Virus record (IMG/VR): IMGVR_UViG_3300036851_000627 | Location: 1 to 27,122 of that record | Direction: 5' to 3' (one strand) | Source: a virus | Length of the DNA stretch: 27,122 nt | Shown here: positions 13,291 through 20,688 of the stretch, in pieces | Layout: each line of letters opens with the position of its first letter | Position numbering within the stretch: the first letter of the stretch is position 1 | Position numbers and translations under genes: made by a program | Notes under the pieces: model-generated | Seen by the model: the letters and a program-made list of their open reading frames with translations, nothing else | What the model was told of the DNA's origin: nothing | The model's database searches: none

Positions 13291-13652
13291 CCACCGACGC
13301 AGTCGACCCGTTCGCCGCCGCGATCGCCAGGTTCCGGGCGGGGACGCCCCAGCCGGTCCGCCCCATCCCGAGCCGACTGGATCTGCCGCACCCGCCCAGT
13401 TGCTCCGTGGTCGCCGGTGCGGTCCACGCGGCGCTGACACGCTCGGCGGCGGAGGAGGATGCCGCCTGGCTCGCGCTCGTCGCGGCGTGCGACCCCGCAG
13501 ACGAGGCACGCCTTCGCACCGTGCTGGCCGAGGTCGAACGGCGCTGGGAGTCGTACGCCGCGCAGTACCACACCGTGCCTGGCGCCCACCGGTTGGGCCG
13601 GGCCGGGGTCTATGACTCAGTGCGGCGCGACGTCGCGGCGGGGCTGCTGTGA
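13287..13652 (+). CDS. hypothetical protein, 121 aa
   Basis: GTG start in a GTGA overlap. It has Pro-rich regions (GTPQPVRPIPSRLDLPHPPS) and helices (EEDAAWLALVAACDPADEAR, LRTVLAEVERRWESYAAQYH). The final part (YDSVRRDVAAGLL) is a basic amphipathic helix. Family unknown. It precedes the large terminase by one gene. Confidence 0.55.
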   Translation: MTTDAVDPFAAAIARFRAGTPQPVRPIPSRLDLPHPPSCSVVAGAVHAALTRSAAEEDAAWLALVAACDPADEARLRTVLAEVERRWESYAAQYHTVPGAHRLGRAGVYDSVRRDVAAGLL

Positions 13653-13903
13653 CCGCCACCTGCCAGTGCGCCCGCTTCCGTGGCTACCCCTGCGAGCGGG
13701 CCATCACCCAGGAGGACTTGCGCTGCGACCTGTGCGGCGGGCGGGACCCCGACGGATACCGATGCAGCCGGCTCGGCGCCCTCGGGCACCATGTCCCCGT
13801 GCGCGTCACGCTCGACGGTGCCGGAGGGTCGACGGTCGACCTGTCCGACTTCCTGAAGGGCGTCGAGATCGTGCATTGGCCGCAGGGCATCGCGCGACCA
13901 TGA
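13649..13903 (+). CDS. small Cys-rich protein upstream of the terminase
   Basis: 84 residues from a GTG in a GTGA overlap. Clustered cysteines (TCQCARFRGYPCERA, LRCDLCGGRDPDGYRC) form one or two zinc sites in the first 45 residues, followed by beta strands (VPVRVTLDGAGGSTVDLSDF). Zinc-containing small proteins next to terminase genes are often nucleases or DNA-binding accessories; no HNH histidine is seen here. Confidence 0.55.
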   Translation: MTATCQCARFRGYPCERAITQEDLRCDLCGGRDPDGYRCSRLGALGHHVPVRVTLDGAGGSTVDLSDFLKGVEIVHWPQGIARP

Positions 13904-15423
13904 CGACCGCCCCGCCCGCCGCCTGGGCAGCCAAGGCCGAGGCCGGGCTCGCCGAGCAGTGGGCGAACCGGCGGCAGCGGCGGGTCTGGCAACGGGACCC
14001 GGTCGCGTGGGCCGAGCACCGCGGGATCGAGCTGTGGTCGAAGCAGCGCGAGATCCTCGCCGCGGTCGCCGCGCACAGCCGGGTGGCCGTACGGTCCTGC
14101 CATTCCAGCGGGAAGACGGTGACCATGGCCGTCCTAGCCGCGTATTGGCTGGACGTCCACCCTCCCGGCACTGCGCGAGTCGTCTCAACAGCCCCGACCG
14201 GCGACCAGGTCAAGGGCCTGCTGTGGAACGAGATCCGACAGCTCTGGCGCACCCATTCCGGGCTCCCCGGCAGGGTCAACCAGACCGAGGTCTGGATTGA
14301 CGACTTCCAGGCCGGCATCGGCCGCAAGTCCTCCGACTACCACCCGACGTCGTTCTCCGGCTTCCACGCCCGGCACATGCTCGTCATCGTCGACGAGGCG
14401 GACGGCATCTCCGCCGCACTGTGGGGCGCGATCGACACGTTGGCCACCAACGAGGGCGCGAAGATCGTCGGTATCGGTAACCCCGACGACCCCACCTCGG
14501 AGTTCCGGCGCCGCCAGTCCGACCAGGGCATGGGCGGCAGTTACCACACGATCGTCATCCCGGCCTGGTGCACCCCGAACTTCACCGACGAGCCCGTCTC
14601 GGACCTGCTGCACGACGTGCTGCTCGGCCAGTCGTGGGTGGAGGAGAAGCGCCGCGCCTGGGGTGGCGCGCCGGACGTCGATCCGGACGACCCGCGCTGG
14701 GCGCCCGACCACCCGTTCTGGTCCAGCAAGGTCGAGGCCGAGTATCCGGACGAGGCCGCGAACGCGGTCATCCGGGTCTCCGACCTGCTGCGGGCGCGCC
14801 GGCACGAGGCAACCGACTCGCCCGCCGCCCGCCGCGCCGCCCGCCACGGCGTTACCCTCGGAGTCGACCTCGCCGGCTCCGACCGTGGGGACGAGTCGGT
14901 GGCCCGTGCCCGGCAGGGGCTGCGCCTGCTCGGGCAGGCCACCATCCGAACCGCCGACCCCGACGAGCTGGAGGACTGGCTGATTGACGCGGTCGACACG
15001 TTCGCCGCGACCCGGGCCCAGATCGACGCCGACGGCATCGGCCATGCCTACCCCGGCGCGGTGCGCCGCCGGCGCCCCAGGGTCGCGGCCGTCCCGATCC
15101 GCTCGGGTGTCGCGGCCAGCGATGCGAAGGCGTACGCCAACCGGCGCGCCGAGATGTGGTGGCACCTGCGCGAGCTGCTCATGAAGACGGGCGCCGACCA
15201 GCTCGACTTCTCGCAACTCGACGACGACACGGCCGCCCAGCTGCTCGTGCCCCGGTACAGCTCCCCGAAGGGCCGGATCCTCGTCGAGGGCAAGGACGAG
15301 ATCCGCAAGCGGATCGGGCGCAGTCCCGATTCAGCAGATGCCGTGATCTACGCGTACGCGGACGATCGGGCCGGCGGCGTCGCCACCCTCTCCCGGCCGA
15401 CGGGGTCGCTCACGCGGCGCTAG
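13900..15423 (+). CDS. terL: phage terminase large subunit
   Basis: 507 residues, ATGA overlap with the previous gene. The N-terminal ATPase has a deviant Walker A (RSCHSSGKT, residues 65-73), the CHxSGK variant found in many actinophage terminases, and a Walker B (MLVIVDEAD, residues 159-167). The C-terminal nuclease has acidic motifs GVDLAGSDRGDE (about 321-332), IDADGIG (about 375) and DSADAVIYAYAD (about 477-488), fitting the RNase H-like metal site of large terminases. It packages phage DNA into proheads, docked on the portal encoded at 18169. No frame disruption is evident, so it appears functional. Confidence 0.93.
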   Translation: MTTAPPAAWAAKAEAGLAEQWANRRQRRVWQRDPVAWAEHRGIELWSKQREILAAVAAHSRVAVRSCHSSGKTVTMAVLAAYWLDVHPPGTARVVSTAPTGDQVKGLLWNEIRQLWRTHSGLPGRVNQTEVWIDDFQAGIGRKSSDYHPTSFSGFHARHMLVIVDEADGISAALWGAIDTLATNEGAKIVGIGNPDDPTSEFRRRQSDQGMGGSYHTIVIPAWCTPNFTDEPVSDLLHDVLLGQSWVEEKRRAWGGAPDVDPDDPRWAPDHPFWSSKVEAEYPDEAANAVIRVSDLLRARRHEATDSPAARRAARHGVTLGVDLAGSDRGDESVARARQGLRLLGQATIRTADPDELEDWLIDAVDTFAATRAQIDADGIGHAYPGAVRRRRPRVAAVPIRSGVAASDAKAYANRRAEMWWHLRELLMKTGADQLDFSQLDDDTAAQLLVPRYSSPKGRILVEGKDEIRKRIGRSPDSADAVIYAYADDRAGGVATLSRPTGSLTRR

Positions 15424-15827
15424 CTGTTCGTCCGGTGATGAGCCGCCCGGCAGCGTGAGCAGCGGCACCGCGCGTGCCGATACCCACCCGCCGTCCCATG
15501 CTCCGTGCCGGGCGGGGCCGCCGCGCGGCACGCCTCGTCGAGCTGTCCGAAGAACTCCGGGTCCCGGCTGGACCACGCCCGGACCGCCTGCCAGGTGACG
15601 CCGACCTCGGTGGCCGCCTCGGCGAGCCCGGTCCCGGCCGCGACCCGGTCGACCACCCGTCGCCGCGCGCCGGGCGGGAACGCCTCCGCGGCCAGCCGCT
15701 GCCGGTAGGTGCGGCTGTCCGCGTTGTGCCCGGCGGTGGCCGACGGGTCGCGGTCGCCGTAGCGCCAGCGGCTGTGCGGCTGCGGGCCGTCGCCGTGGAT
15801 CCGCCGGCCGTTCATCCCCATCTTCAC
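15420..15827 (-). CDS. helix-turn-helix protein with C-terminal Cys motif
   Basis: 135 residues, converging on the terminase with a 4-base CTAG overlap of the stops. Residues 50-85 form a homeodomain-like HTH (RRVVDRVAAGTGLAEAATEV, GVTWQAVRAW), as in transposase or small terminase DNA-binding domains. The C-terminus has GTEHGTAGGYRHARCRCSRC, the HGTxxGYxxxxCRCxxCR motif found in many short actinobacterial and phage proteins. The GTG at 15827 is the annotated start; ATGs at 15821 and 15815 are alternatives and no clear ribosome-binding site precedes any. It could be a second small-terminase candidate or a regulator. Confidence 0.6.
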   Translation of the reverse strand: MKMGMNGRRIHGDGPQPHSRWRYGDRDPSATAGHNADSRTYRQRLAAEAFPPGARRRVVDRVAAGTGLAEAATEVGVTWQAVRAWSSRDPEFFGQLDEACRAAAPPGTEHGTAGGYRHARCRCSRCRAAHHRTNS

Positions 15828-15878
15828 GGGGACGATCGTAGCGCCCCGCGTTCGTGGGGATGCTTCCCCATCGCAGGG

Positions 15879-15916
15879 TTGACGACATCGTTTAGTCTGC
15901 TAGACTAAGCGATGTC
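15879..15916 (+). promoter_or_regulatory. promoter overlapped by a 33-base palindrome
   Basis: TTGACG (15879-15884) and TAGACT (15901-15906), 16 bases apart, form a good sigma-A-type promoter for the gene at 15944. Superimposed is a near-perfect inverted repeat: GACATCG (15884-15890) with CGATGTC (15910-15916), and TTAGTCT (15892-15898) with AGACTAA (15902-15908), around GCT. This is the layout of an operator blocking RNA polymerase. The inner TAGTC/GACTA core resembles the CTAGAC palindrome at 10415-10428. Confidence 0.6.
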
Positions 15917-15943
15917 GGAAAAACCGCGAGACCAGGGGGCGTC

Positions 15944-16687
15944 ATGAGCGACATCCAGATCACCACCGCCGACGGCCGGACCGCGCTGGCCACCCCGTAC
16001 CACGCCGGCCTGGTCGCCCGGGCCCGCGACCTCGGCGGCCGGTGGGACCGGACCCGCTCCGTCTGGACGTTCGACGCCCGCGACGAGGGCCGCGTCCGCG
16101 ACCTGGCCCGCGAGTTCTTCGGGACCGACGGCTCCGAGCCCGCCGGCGACGTCGTCACCGTCCGGATCAGGGCCGCCGATCACGAGTGCGACCGCTGGAA
16201 CGACGGCCCGTTCGCCGAGTTCGCCGGTCGCCGCGTCGCCGAGCGCCCCAGCCGCGACGCCCGCGTCCGCCTGGCCGCGAACGTCGTCCTGGTCGACGGC
16301 GAGTTCGACCGTTCCTCCGGGTCGATGAAGAACCCGGGCCTGGGTGGCGGCACGGCCGTCCTGGAGATCCGCGACCTGCCGCGCGCCGCCCTCGACCGCG
16401 AGAAGGCCGACAGCTACGAGATCCTCACCCCGCCCGCGCCGGCCGAGGAGCCCGCCGTCACCGACCTCGACGCGCTGCTCGCCGAGCGGGAGCAGTTGCT
16501 CGCCCGCCTCGCCGAGATCGATGCCCGGCTTCCCGAGCCGGAGGGTGCCGAGGCGAGTACCCGCGACGCGGCGGTCGCGCTCGGCGTCTCGGTCCGCACC
16601 GTCCAGCGCTGGGCCGCCACGGGCAAGGTCGACGCCCGCAAGGACGACCGGGGCCGCTGGGTCATCACCATCACCGTCGGCCGCTGA
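15944..16687 (+). CDS. two-domain protein with C-terminal MerR/AlpA-type HTH
   Basis: 247 residues; AGGGGG lies 8 bases before the ATG. The N-terminal 45 residues (HAGLVARARDLGGRWDRTRS, VWTFDARDEGRVRDLAREFF) form a small domain similar in pattern to HARP-like modules (LGGxWDxxxxxWxFDARDExRVR) often seen in actinobacterial mobile elements. A polar central region and a coiled coil (LDALLAEREQLLARLAEIDA) lead to an HTH at about 205-246 (TRDAAVALGVSVRTVQRWAA, GRWVIT). It probably binds DNA as a dimer. The palindromic promoter upstream could be its own operator. Confidence 0.65.
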   Translation: MSDIQITTADGRTALATPYHAGLVARARDLGGRWDRTRSVWTFDARDEGRVRDLAREFFGTDGSEPAGDVVTVRIRAADHECDRWNDGPFAEFAGRRVAERPSRDARVRLAANVVLVDGEFDRSSGSMKNPGLGGGTAVLEIRDLPRAALDREKADSYEILTPPAPAEEPAVTDLDALLAEREQLLARLAEIDARLPEPEGAEASTRDAAVALGVSVRTVQRWAATGKVDARKDDRGRWVITITVGR

Positions 16688-16705
16688 CCTCGGAAGGGAA
16701 AGATC

Positions 16706-17221
16706 ATGGCCCGGATCAACATCTACGCCCCGCTCGACGAGTACGCGCCCGACGAGCGGCGCCCAGTGGTCGGCTGGTACGACCCGGACAAGGCCGTCGC
16801 GGCGATCAACGAAAACACCGAGTGGAACGGCAACACCCTGGTCAGCGTCGTCGCGGGCGGCGCCTTCGAGCACGAGACGCTGTACCTCACGAAGGCCGGC
16901 CGCTGGGTCTTGTACCACTGGTCGCAGTGGCAGCGCACGGCCCCGACCAGCCAGTTCCTGACCGCCACCGAGGCCCGCGACTGGCTGACTCGCAACGGCA
17001 GCGACGACGAGATCGAGCGGCACTTCGGCGAGACGCTGGAGGAGGAGGCCGGGCCGCCGGTCATGGGCCGACCCGAGATCGGCGGGCGGGTCACGACCGC
17101 GCTCGGCGAGGAGCGACTCGCTGCCGTGGACCTCTGGGCAGCCGATCGGAGCATGAAGCGCGCCGAGGCCATCCGCCGGCTGCTCGACGTCGCACTCGCC
17201 CAGGCGGCCGGCCAGAGCTAG
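16706..17221 (+). CDS. ribbon-helix-helix protein, 171 aa
   Basis: The C-terminal 45 residues (GRVTTALGEERLAAVDLWAA, MKRAEAIRRLLDVAL) match the ribbon-helix-helix fold: beta strand, helix, R-x-E-AIRRLL helix, used by dimeric repressors. The N-terminal 100 residues look like a small beta-rich domain (RRPVVGWYDPDKAVAAINEN, TLYLTKAGRWVLYHWSQW) resembling single-domain phage regulators that read an accessory signal. GGAAGGGAAAG upstream supports the ATG. Likely co-transcribed with the preceding HTH gene. Confidence 0.65.
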   Translation: MARINIYAPLDEYAPDERRPVVGWYDPDKAVAAINENTEWNGNTLVSVVAGGAFEHETLYLTKAGRWVLYHWSQWQRTAPTSQFLTATEARDWLTRNGSDDEIERHFGETLEEEAGPPVMGRPEIGGRVTTALGEERLAAVDLWAADRSMKRAEAIRRLLDVALAQAAGQS

Positions 17222-17237
17222 TCCCGTCGTCGGCCAA

Positions 17238-17256
17238 CGTTCGGTCAGATCGAACG
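17238..17256. promoter_or_regulatory. short inverted repeat after the RHH gene
   Basis: CGTTCG (17238-17243) and CGAACG (17251-17256) are separated by 7 bases in the 107-base gap before 17329. It could be a weak terminator hairpin or a regulator site. A TACCAT at 17286-17291 might be a -10 box for the following run, without a clear -35. Confidence 0.3.
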
Positions 17257-17328
17257 CCCCCGTCTCATCCGACAGAACGCGGCGCTACCATCGGCGCAGG
17301 TAGATCGGCGCGCGGACGGTGGTGGCGG

Positions 17329-17622
17329 GTGAAGCTGGACGTGACCGGCACCGTGCGGCGCGGCGACGACGGCTGGCGCTCGGCCCGCGTCCTCGTCCAC
17401 GACGACGGCCGCGCCGCGGTCTGGTGGGGCAAGGGGATGGACAACGTCCTCGTCTGGTCCGGGCGCGCCACCGTCGAGGACCAGTCCGGCGGCGGCCACG
17501 GCCCGTGGCTGCTCACCGCCACCGACGGGCAGGCGTTCACCGTCGAGCGCCGGTCCTGCGGCTGCGGCACCCGCCTGTTCCTGCTCGGCGAGACGGACCT
17601 CGTCCGGGTCGTGACCGCGTGA
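17329..17622 (+). CDS. small hypothetical protein with CGCG motif, 97 aa
   Basis: GTG start. The chain is beta-rich (VTGTVRRGDDGWRSARVLVH, RAAVWWGKGMDNVLVWSGRA) and carries SCGCGTRLFLLGE near the end, a short Cys pair. It overlaps the next gene with GTGA. The family is unknown. Confidence 0.55.
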   Translation: MKLDVTGTVRRGDDGWRSARVLVHDDGRAAVWWGKGMDNVLVWSGRATVEDQSGGGHGPWLLTATDGQAFTVERRSCGCGTRLFLLGETDLVRVVTA

Positions 17623-17873
17623 CCGGCACCGCAGTCGACCTGGGCGACAGCCACACCCTGGAATGGCGCCGGGTCGACGGGGTCCTGTACGGCGCCAACG
17701 TCGAGCACCTCGACGGGGACGGCCAGCCCTGCCGCAACGGCTGGATCTACTTCGGCCCGCCGGACGGGTGGACGCTGGAGTCCGAGGACCCGCCGACCAT
17801 CTCGCCCTCGGTGCTGTGCACCGCGTGCGGCGATCACGGCTTCGTCCGCCAGGGCAGGTGGCTCCGTGCCTAG
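17619..17873 (+). CDS. small zinc protein resembling DUF6527-type proteins
   Basis: 84 residues. The region PTISPSVLCTACGDHGFVRQ then GRWLRA is the conserved C-terminus of a family of very small proteins that I associate with DUF6527 (SPSxLCxxCGxHGFxRxGxW), widespread in phages and plasmids. An upstream WxFxxPxG stretch (WIYFGPPDGWTLESE) fits the same pattern. The family function is unknown. GTG in a GTGA overlap starts it. Confidence 0.6.
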   Translation: MTGTAVDLGDSHTLEWRRVDGVLYGANVEHLDGDGQPCRNGWIYFGPPDGWTLESEDPPTISPSVLCTACGDHGFVRQGRWLRA

Positions 17874-18165
17874 CTGGCTGCACTGGTCGCCCGCCATCTG
17901 GCTGGTCGTCGACGCGCTCGCGACCTACCGCCTGACGCGCCTGCTCGTCATCGACGAGATCTCCCGGCCCGCGCGGGCGTGGCTCGGCCAGCGCTACACC
18001 GGATGGTTCGTCTACCTGACGAGCTGCATCTGGTGCATGTCCATGTGGGTCTCGGGGTTGGTCGTCGTCCTGCTCACCTACTTCGCGCCCTATGCCTGGT
18101 CGTTCGCCGCGTCCCTGCTCGCGTTCTCGGCCGTCGCCGGCTACCTCGGCTCGCGGGAGCACTAG
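17866..18165 (+). CDS. DUF1360-type small membrane protein
   Basis: 99 residues, GTG start overlapping the previous gene by 8 bases. The beginning (WLVVDALATYRLTRLLVIDE) is the hallmark of the DUF1360 family, common in actinophages and Gram-positive prophages. After a basic loop come a Cys pair (SCIWCMSMWVSG) and two membrane helices (GLVVVLLTYFAPYAW, SFAASLLAFSAVAGYLG). It is located in the membrane with the Cys pair near a helix end. It lies just before the portal gene, suggesting a late-gene context. Role unknown. Confidence 0.7.
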   Translation: MPSWLHWSPAIWLVVDALATYRLTRLLVIDEISRPARAWLGQRYTGWFVYLTSCIWCMSMWVSGLVVVLLTYFAPYAWSFAASLLAFSAVAGYLGSREH

Positions 18166-18168
18166 CCC

Positions 18169-20688
18169 GTGGCCGCGTTCCCGCTCCCGCTGCGACGGCG
18201 CAGCCCGACGCCCGCACGGTTGGGGCGCATCCACCGGCCGCAGCAGGTCCGAGCGCTCAAGGCGTCTGGGGCGATGCTCGACCTGTCGGGGCGTGACTCC
18301 GCCAAGGGGCAGATCCTCGGGGTCCGCCAGGACTGGCAGCCGCAGGCCTACTTCTACCGGGTCGCCGTCGGCGAGCTGCGCTACGCCACCCGCTACCAGG
18401 GCAACGCCGCGCGCAAGACCATCTACCTGCCGGCCGTTCACGTGCCGGGCGAGCCCAACCCGGTCCCCATCGACAACTCTCCTGACGCGCAATGGGCATC
18501 GGTCGGCCACGAGGCACTGGACCGGCTCGGTGACATCAACGGCCGCGGCAGTCTCGCTCGCCGAACGATGGAGCACTTTAAAGTGGGCGGCGAGTGTTTC
18601 ATGGTCGGCCGCACCGACCGTGGTGAAGGCGTCGAGCGCGAGGTCTTCGAGATCCGGTCGATCTCCGAGATTGGCATGCGTGACGGTCGACCGTTCATCC
18701 GCGAGACCCCGGGTGCCCGCGACGGGATTGCGCTCACCGAGGGCGACTTCCTTGCTCGCATGTGGGTGCCTGACCTGGAGTTCCAGCACCTCGCCGACTC
18801 GCCGGTCCGCGCGGCCATCGAGACCTGCCTCGACGAGCTGGTCCTGCTGTCCAAGGACATCCGGGCCGGCGCCACCAGTCGCGTCGCCCTCAACGGGATC
18901 TTCGTCTACCCGGACACGTGGACCGTCGTCACCAACGGTGCGATCGACGACGAGGAAGACGATCCGCTGCTGGCCATGATGATGGCCGCCGGCTCCGAGG
19001 CACTGACCAATCCGGGCAGCGCAGCGGCGGCGCTGCCGATCCTCATGCGTGCACCCGCCGGGTCCGTCGACGGTGGCCACCACTACACGTTCCAGCGTCC
19101 CGAAGGGGACAACGCCGAGAAGCGCGCCGAGGCCCTCGCGCGTCTGTACTCCACTCTCGATCTGCCGCCCGAGGTCGTGAAGGGCCTAAGCGTCGGGAAT
19201 CACTGGAGTGCATGGGAAATCAGCCGGTCGACGTGGCAGGACCACCTGGAACCCGACATCCAGGATGTCGTGGAGGCGTGGACCGCGGCGTACTACCGGC
19301 GCTATCTCGCCGAGGCCGGCGTCCCGCCCGAGGTGGTCGCCCGCTCGGTGATCTGGTACGACCCGGTCAACGTCGTCACCAAACCGGACAAGGCGCAGGC
19401 CGCCACCGAGGCATACGACCGCTACGAACTGTCCGGCGAGGCATACCGCAACCACATCGGCTTCCGCGAGGAGGAGGCGCCCACCGAGGATGAGCGCCTC
19501 GTTCGTGTCGCCCTGAAGTCCTCGCTCGACCCGGCCGCGACGCTGGCGATCCTCCAGGGCAGGGAGCCGGCCGACCCGGCGGCCACCGCGGAGCCGGCGA
19601 CGCCGCCCGCAGTCGAACCCGCGCCTGATGCCGAGACGCCAGCCCTCGAGGGCCCGCCGAACGGTGGCACGCCGCCATCGACCCCGCCTGGCGAGGACCA
19701 GGACGCCGCCGCCGCGATGCGCCGCACCCTGGCCGCCCGCACCCGCCACCTCGCACTGGCGCCAGCGCCCGTCGTGGGCGCGGCCCGCCGCATGACCGAC
19801 GACCGGGCGCTGGCCCTGTCGCAGCGCCTGACCACGATCGACAGCCAGCTACGTGACCGGATCCGCATGGCCAGCGAGAACACGGTCAAGCGGGCGCTGG
19901 AGAAGGCCGGCAACCGGGTCGTCTCACGGGCGAAACGCGACGCCGCACTGACGGCCGCGATCAGCGGCGTCCCGTCGTGGCGCGTGCCCGCCCGACTTGG
20001 CCCCGCGGTCACCGCCGCGCTCGGTCTCGACGAGTTGACCCTGCTCGACTCGGTGCTCGACGAGCTGGCGGAGCTGTGGCGCCGCTACGTCGGCACCGGC
20101 TCCCGGCAGGCCATCGCGACGGCCGCCGCCCTGCTGGGCATCCCCGAGGACGAGGCCCTCGACGTGCTGGCCGCCCAGTTCGGCGAGGACTCCGGCGCCG
20201 GCTGGCTGTTCCTCGCCGGCGTCCTCGCTGCCACCGCCCGCGAGGCGCTGACCAAGGACCCGGCCGACGCGATTGCGACCGCCTCGCTCGTGCCCACCTC
20301 CGCGCTGCGCGCGGCACTCGCCATCGCCGGCGGCTTCAACACGCCCACCTCGCGCGGGATCAACCCGGACACGCTGCTGCCCGTCGACCGGGCCGAGCAC
20401 TTCGGGGGCATCGGCACCGGGACCACGCTGCGCGGGTTCCTGTTGGACCGGGGCGCGACGGTCGAGCGTTTCCAATGGATTCATGGCTTCTCGGAGCGCG
20501 CCTTCGAGCCCCACCTCAAGCTCGACCGCCGCTACTTCGACAGCTTCGACGACGACGTGCTGCGCGCGCCCGAGGGCGCCGACTTCATGGGTTCGCACAT
20601 GCGGCCTGGAGATCATTCGGGCTGCCAGTGTGATCTTGTTTTGGTGTGGGCGCCGCCCGAAGTCCGTAAGGAAGGAGACACCCCGTGA
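18169..20688 (+). CDS. phage portal protein fused to a MuF-type head-morphogenesis domain
   Basis: 839 residues. Residues 40-440 are portal-like: the dodecameric ring at the capsid vertex through which DNA passes. Supporting sequence includes YATRYQGNAARKTIYLPAVH, then MEHFKVGGECFMVGRT, FLARMWVPDLEFQHLADSPV and VKGLSVGNHWSAWEISRSTW. Residues about 445-530 are an Ala/Pro linker. The C-terminal 300 residues are helical and end near 805-822 with GSHMRPGDHSGCQCDLV, the His/Cys signature of phage Mu gpF-like proteins that assist head assembly. Fusion of both functions in one chain is known in actinophages. GTG start; stop overlaps the next start. Confidence 0.85.
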   Translation: MAAFPLPLRRRSPTPARLGRIHRPQQVRALKASGAMLDLSGRDSAKGQILGVRQDWQPQAYFYRVAVGELRYATRYQGNAARKTIYLPAVHVPGEPNPVPIDNSPDAQWASVGHEALDRLGDINGRGSLARRTMEHFKVGGECFMVGRTDRGEGVEREVFEIRSISEIGMRDGRPFIRETPGARDGIALTEGDFLARMWVPDLEFQHLADSPVRAAIETCLDELVLLSKDIRAGATSRVALNGIFVYPDTWTVVTNGAIDDEEDDPLLAMMMAAGSEALTNPGSAAAALPILMRAPAGSVDGGHHYTFQRPEGDNAEKRAEALARLYSTLDLPPEVVKGLSVGNHWSAWEISRSTWQDHLEPDIQDVVEAWTAAYYRRYLAEAGVPPEVVARSVIWYDPVNVVTKPDKAQAATEAYDRYELSGEAYRNHIGFREEEAPTEDERLVRVALKSSLDPAATLAILQGREPADPAATAEPATPPAVEPAPDAETPALEGPPNGGTPPSTPPGEDQDAAAAMRRTLAARTRHLALAPAPVVGAARRMTDDRALALSQRLTTIDSQLRDRIRMASENTVKRALEKAGNRVVSRAKRDAALTAAISGVPSWRVPARLGPAVTAALGLDELTLLDSVLDELAELWRRYVGTGSRQAIATAAALLGIPEDEALDVLAAQFGEDSGAGWLFLAGVLAATAREALTKDPADAIATASLVPTSALRAALAIAGGFNTPTSRGINPDTLLPVDRAEHFGGIGTGTTLRGFLLDRGATVERFQWIHGFSERAFEPHLKLDRRYFDSFDDDVLRAPEGADFMGSHMRPGDHSGCQCDLVLVWAPPEVRKEGDTP

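Noticed and set aside
17238-17256. SOS (LexA) box at the CGTTCG/CGAACG inverted repeat
   Set aside because: The arms are in the opposite order to the actinobacterial TCGAAC-N4-GTTCGA box and the spacer is too long.
17245-19083. 612-residue antisense frame opposite the DUF1360 and portal genes
   Set aside because: Covers several well-supported plus-strand genes; no recognisable domain.
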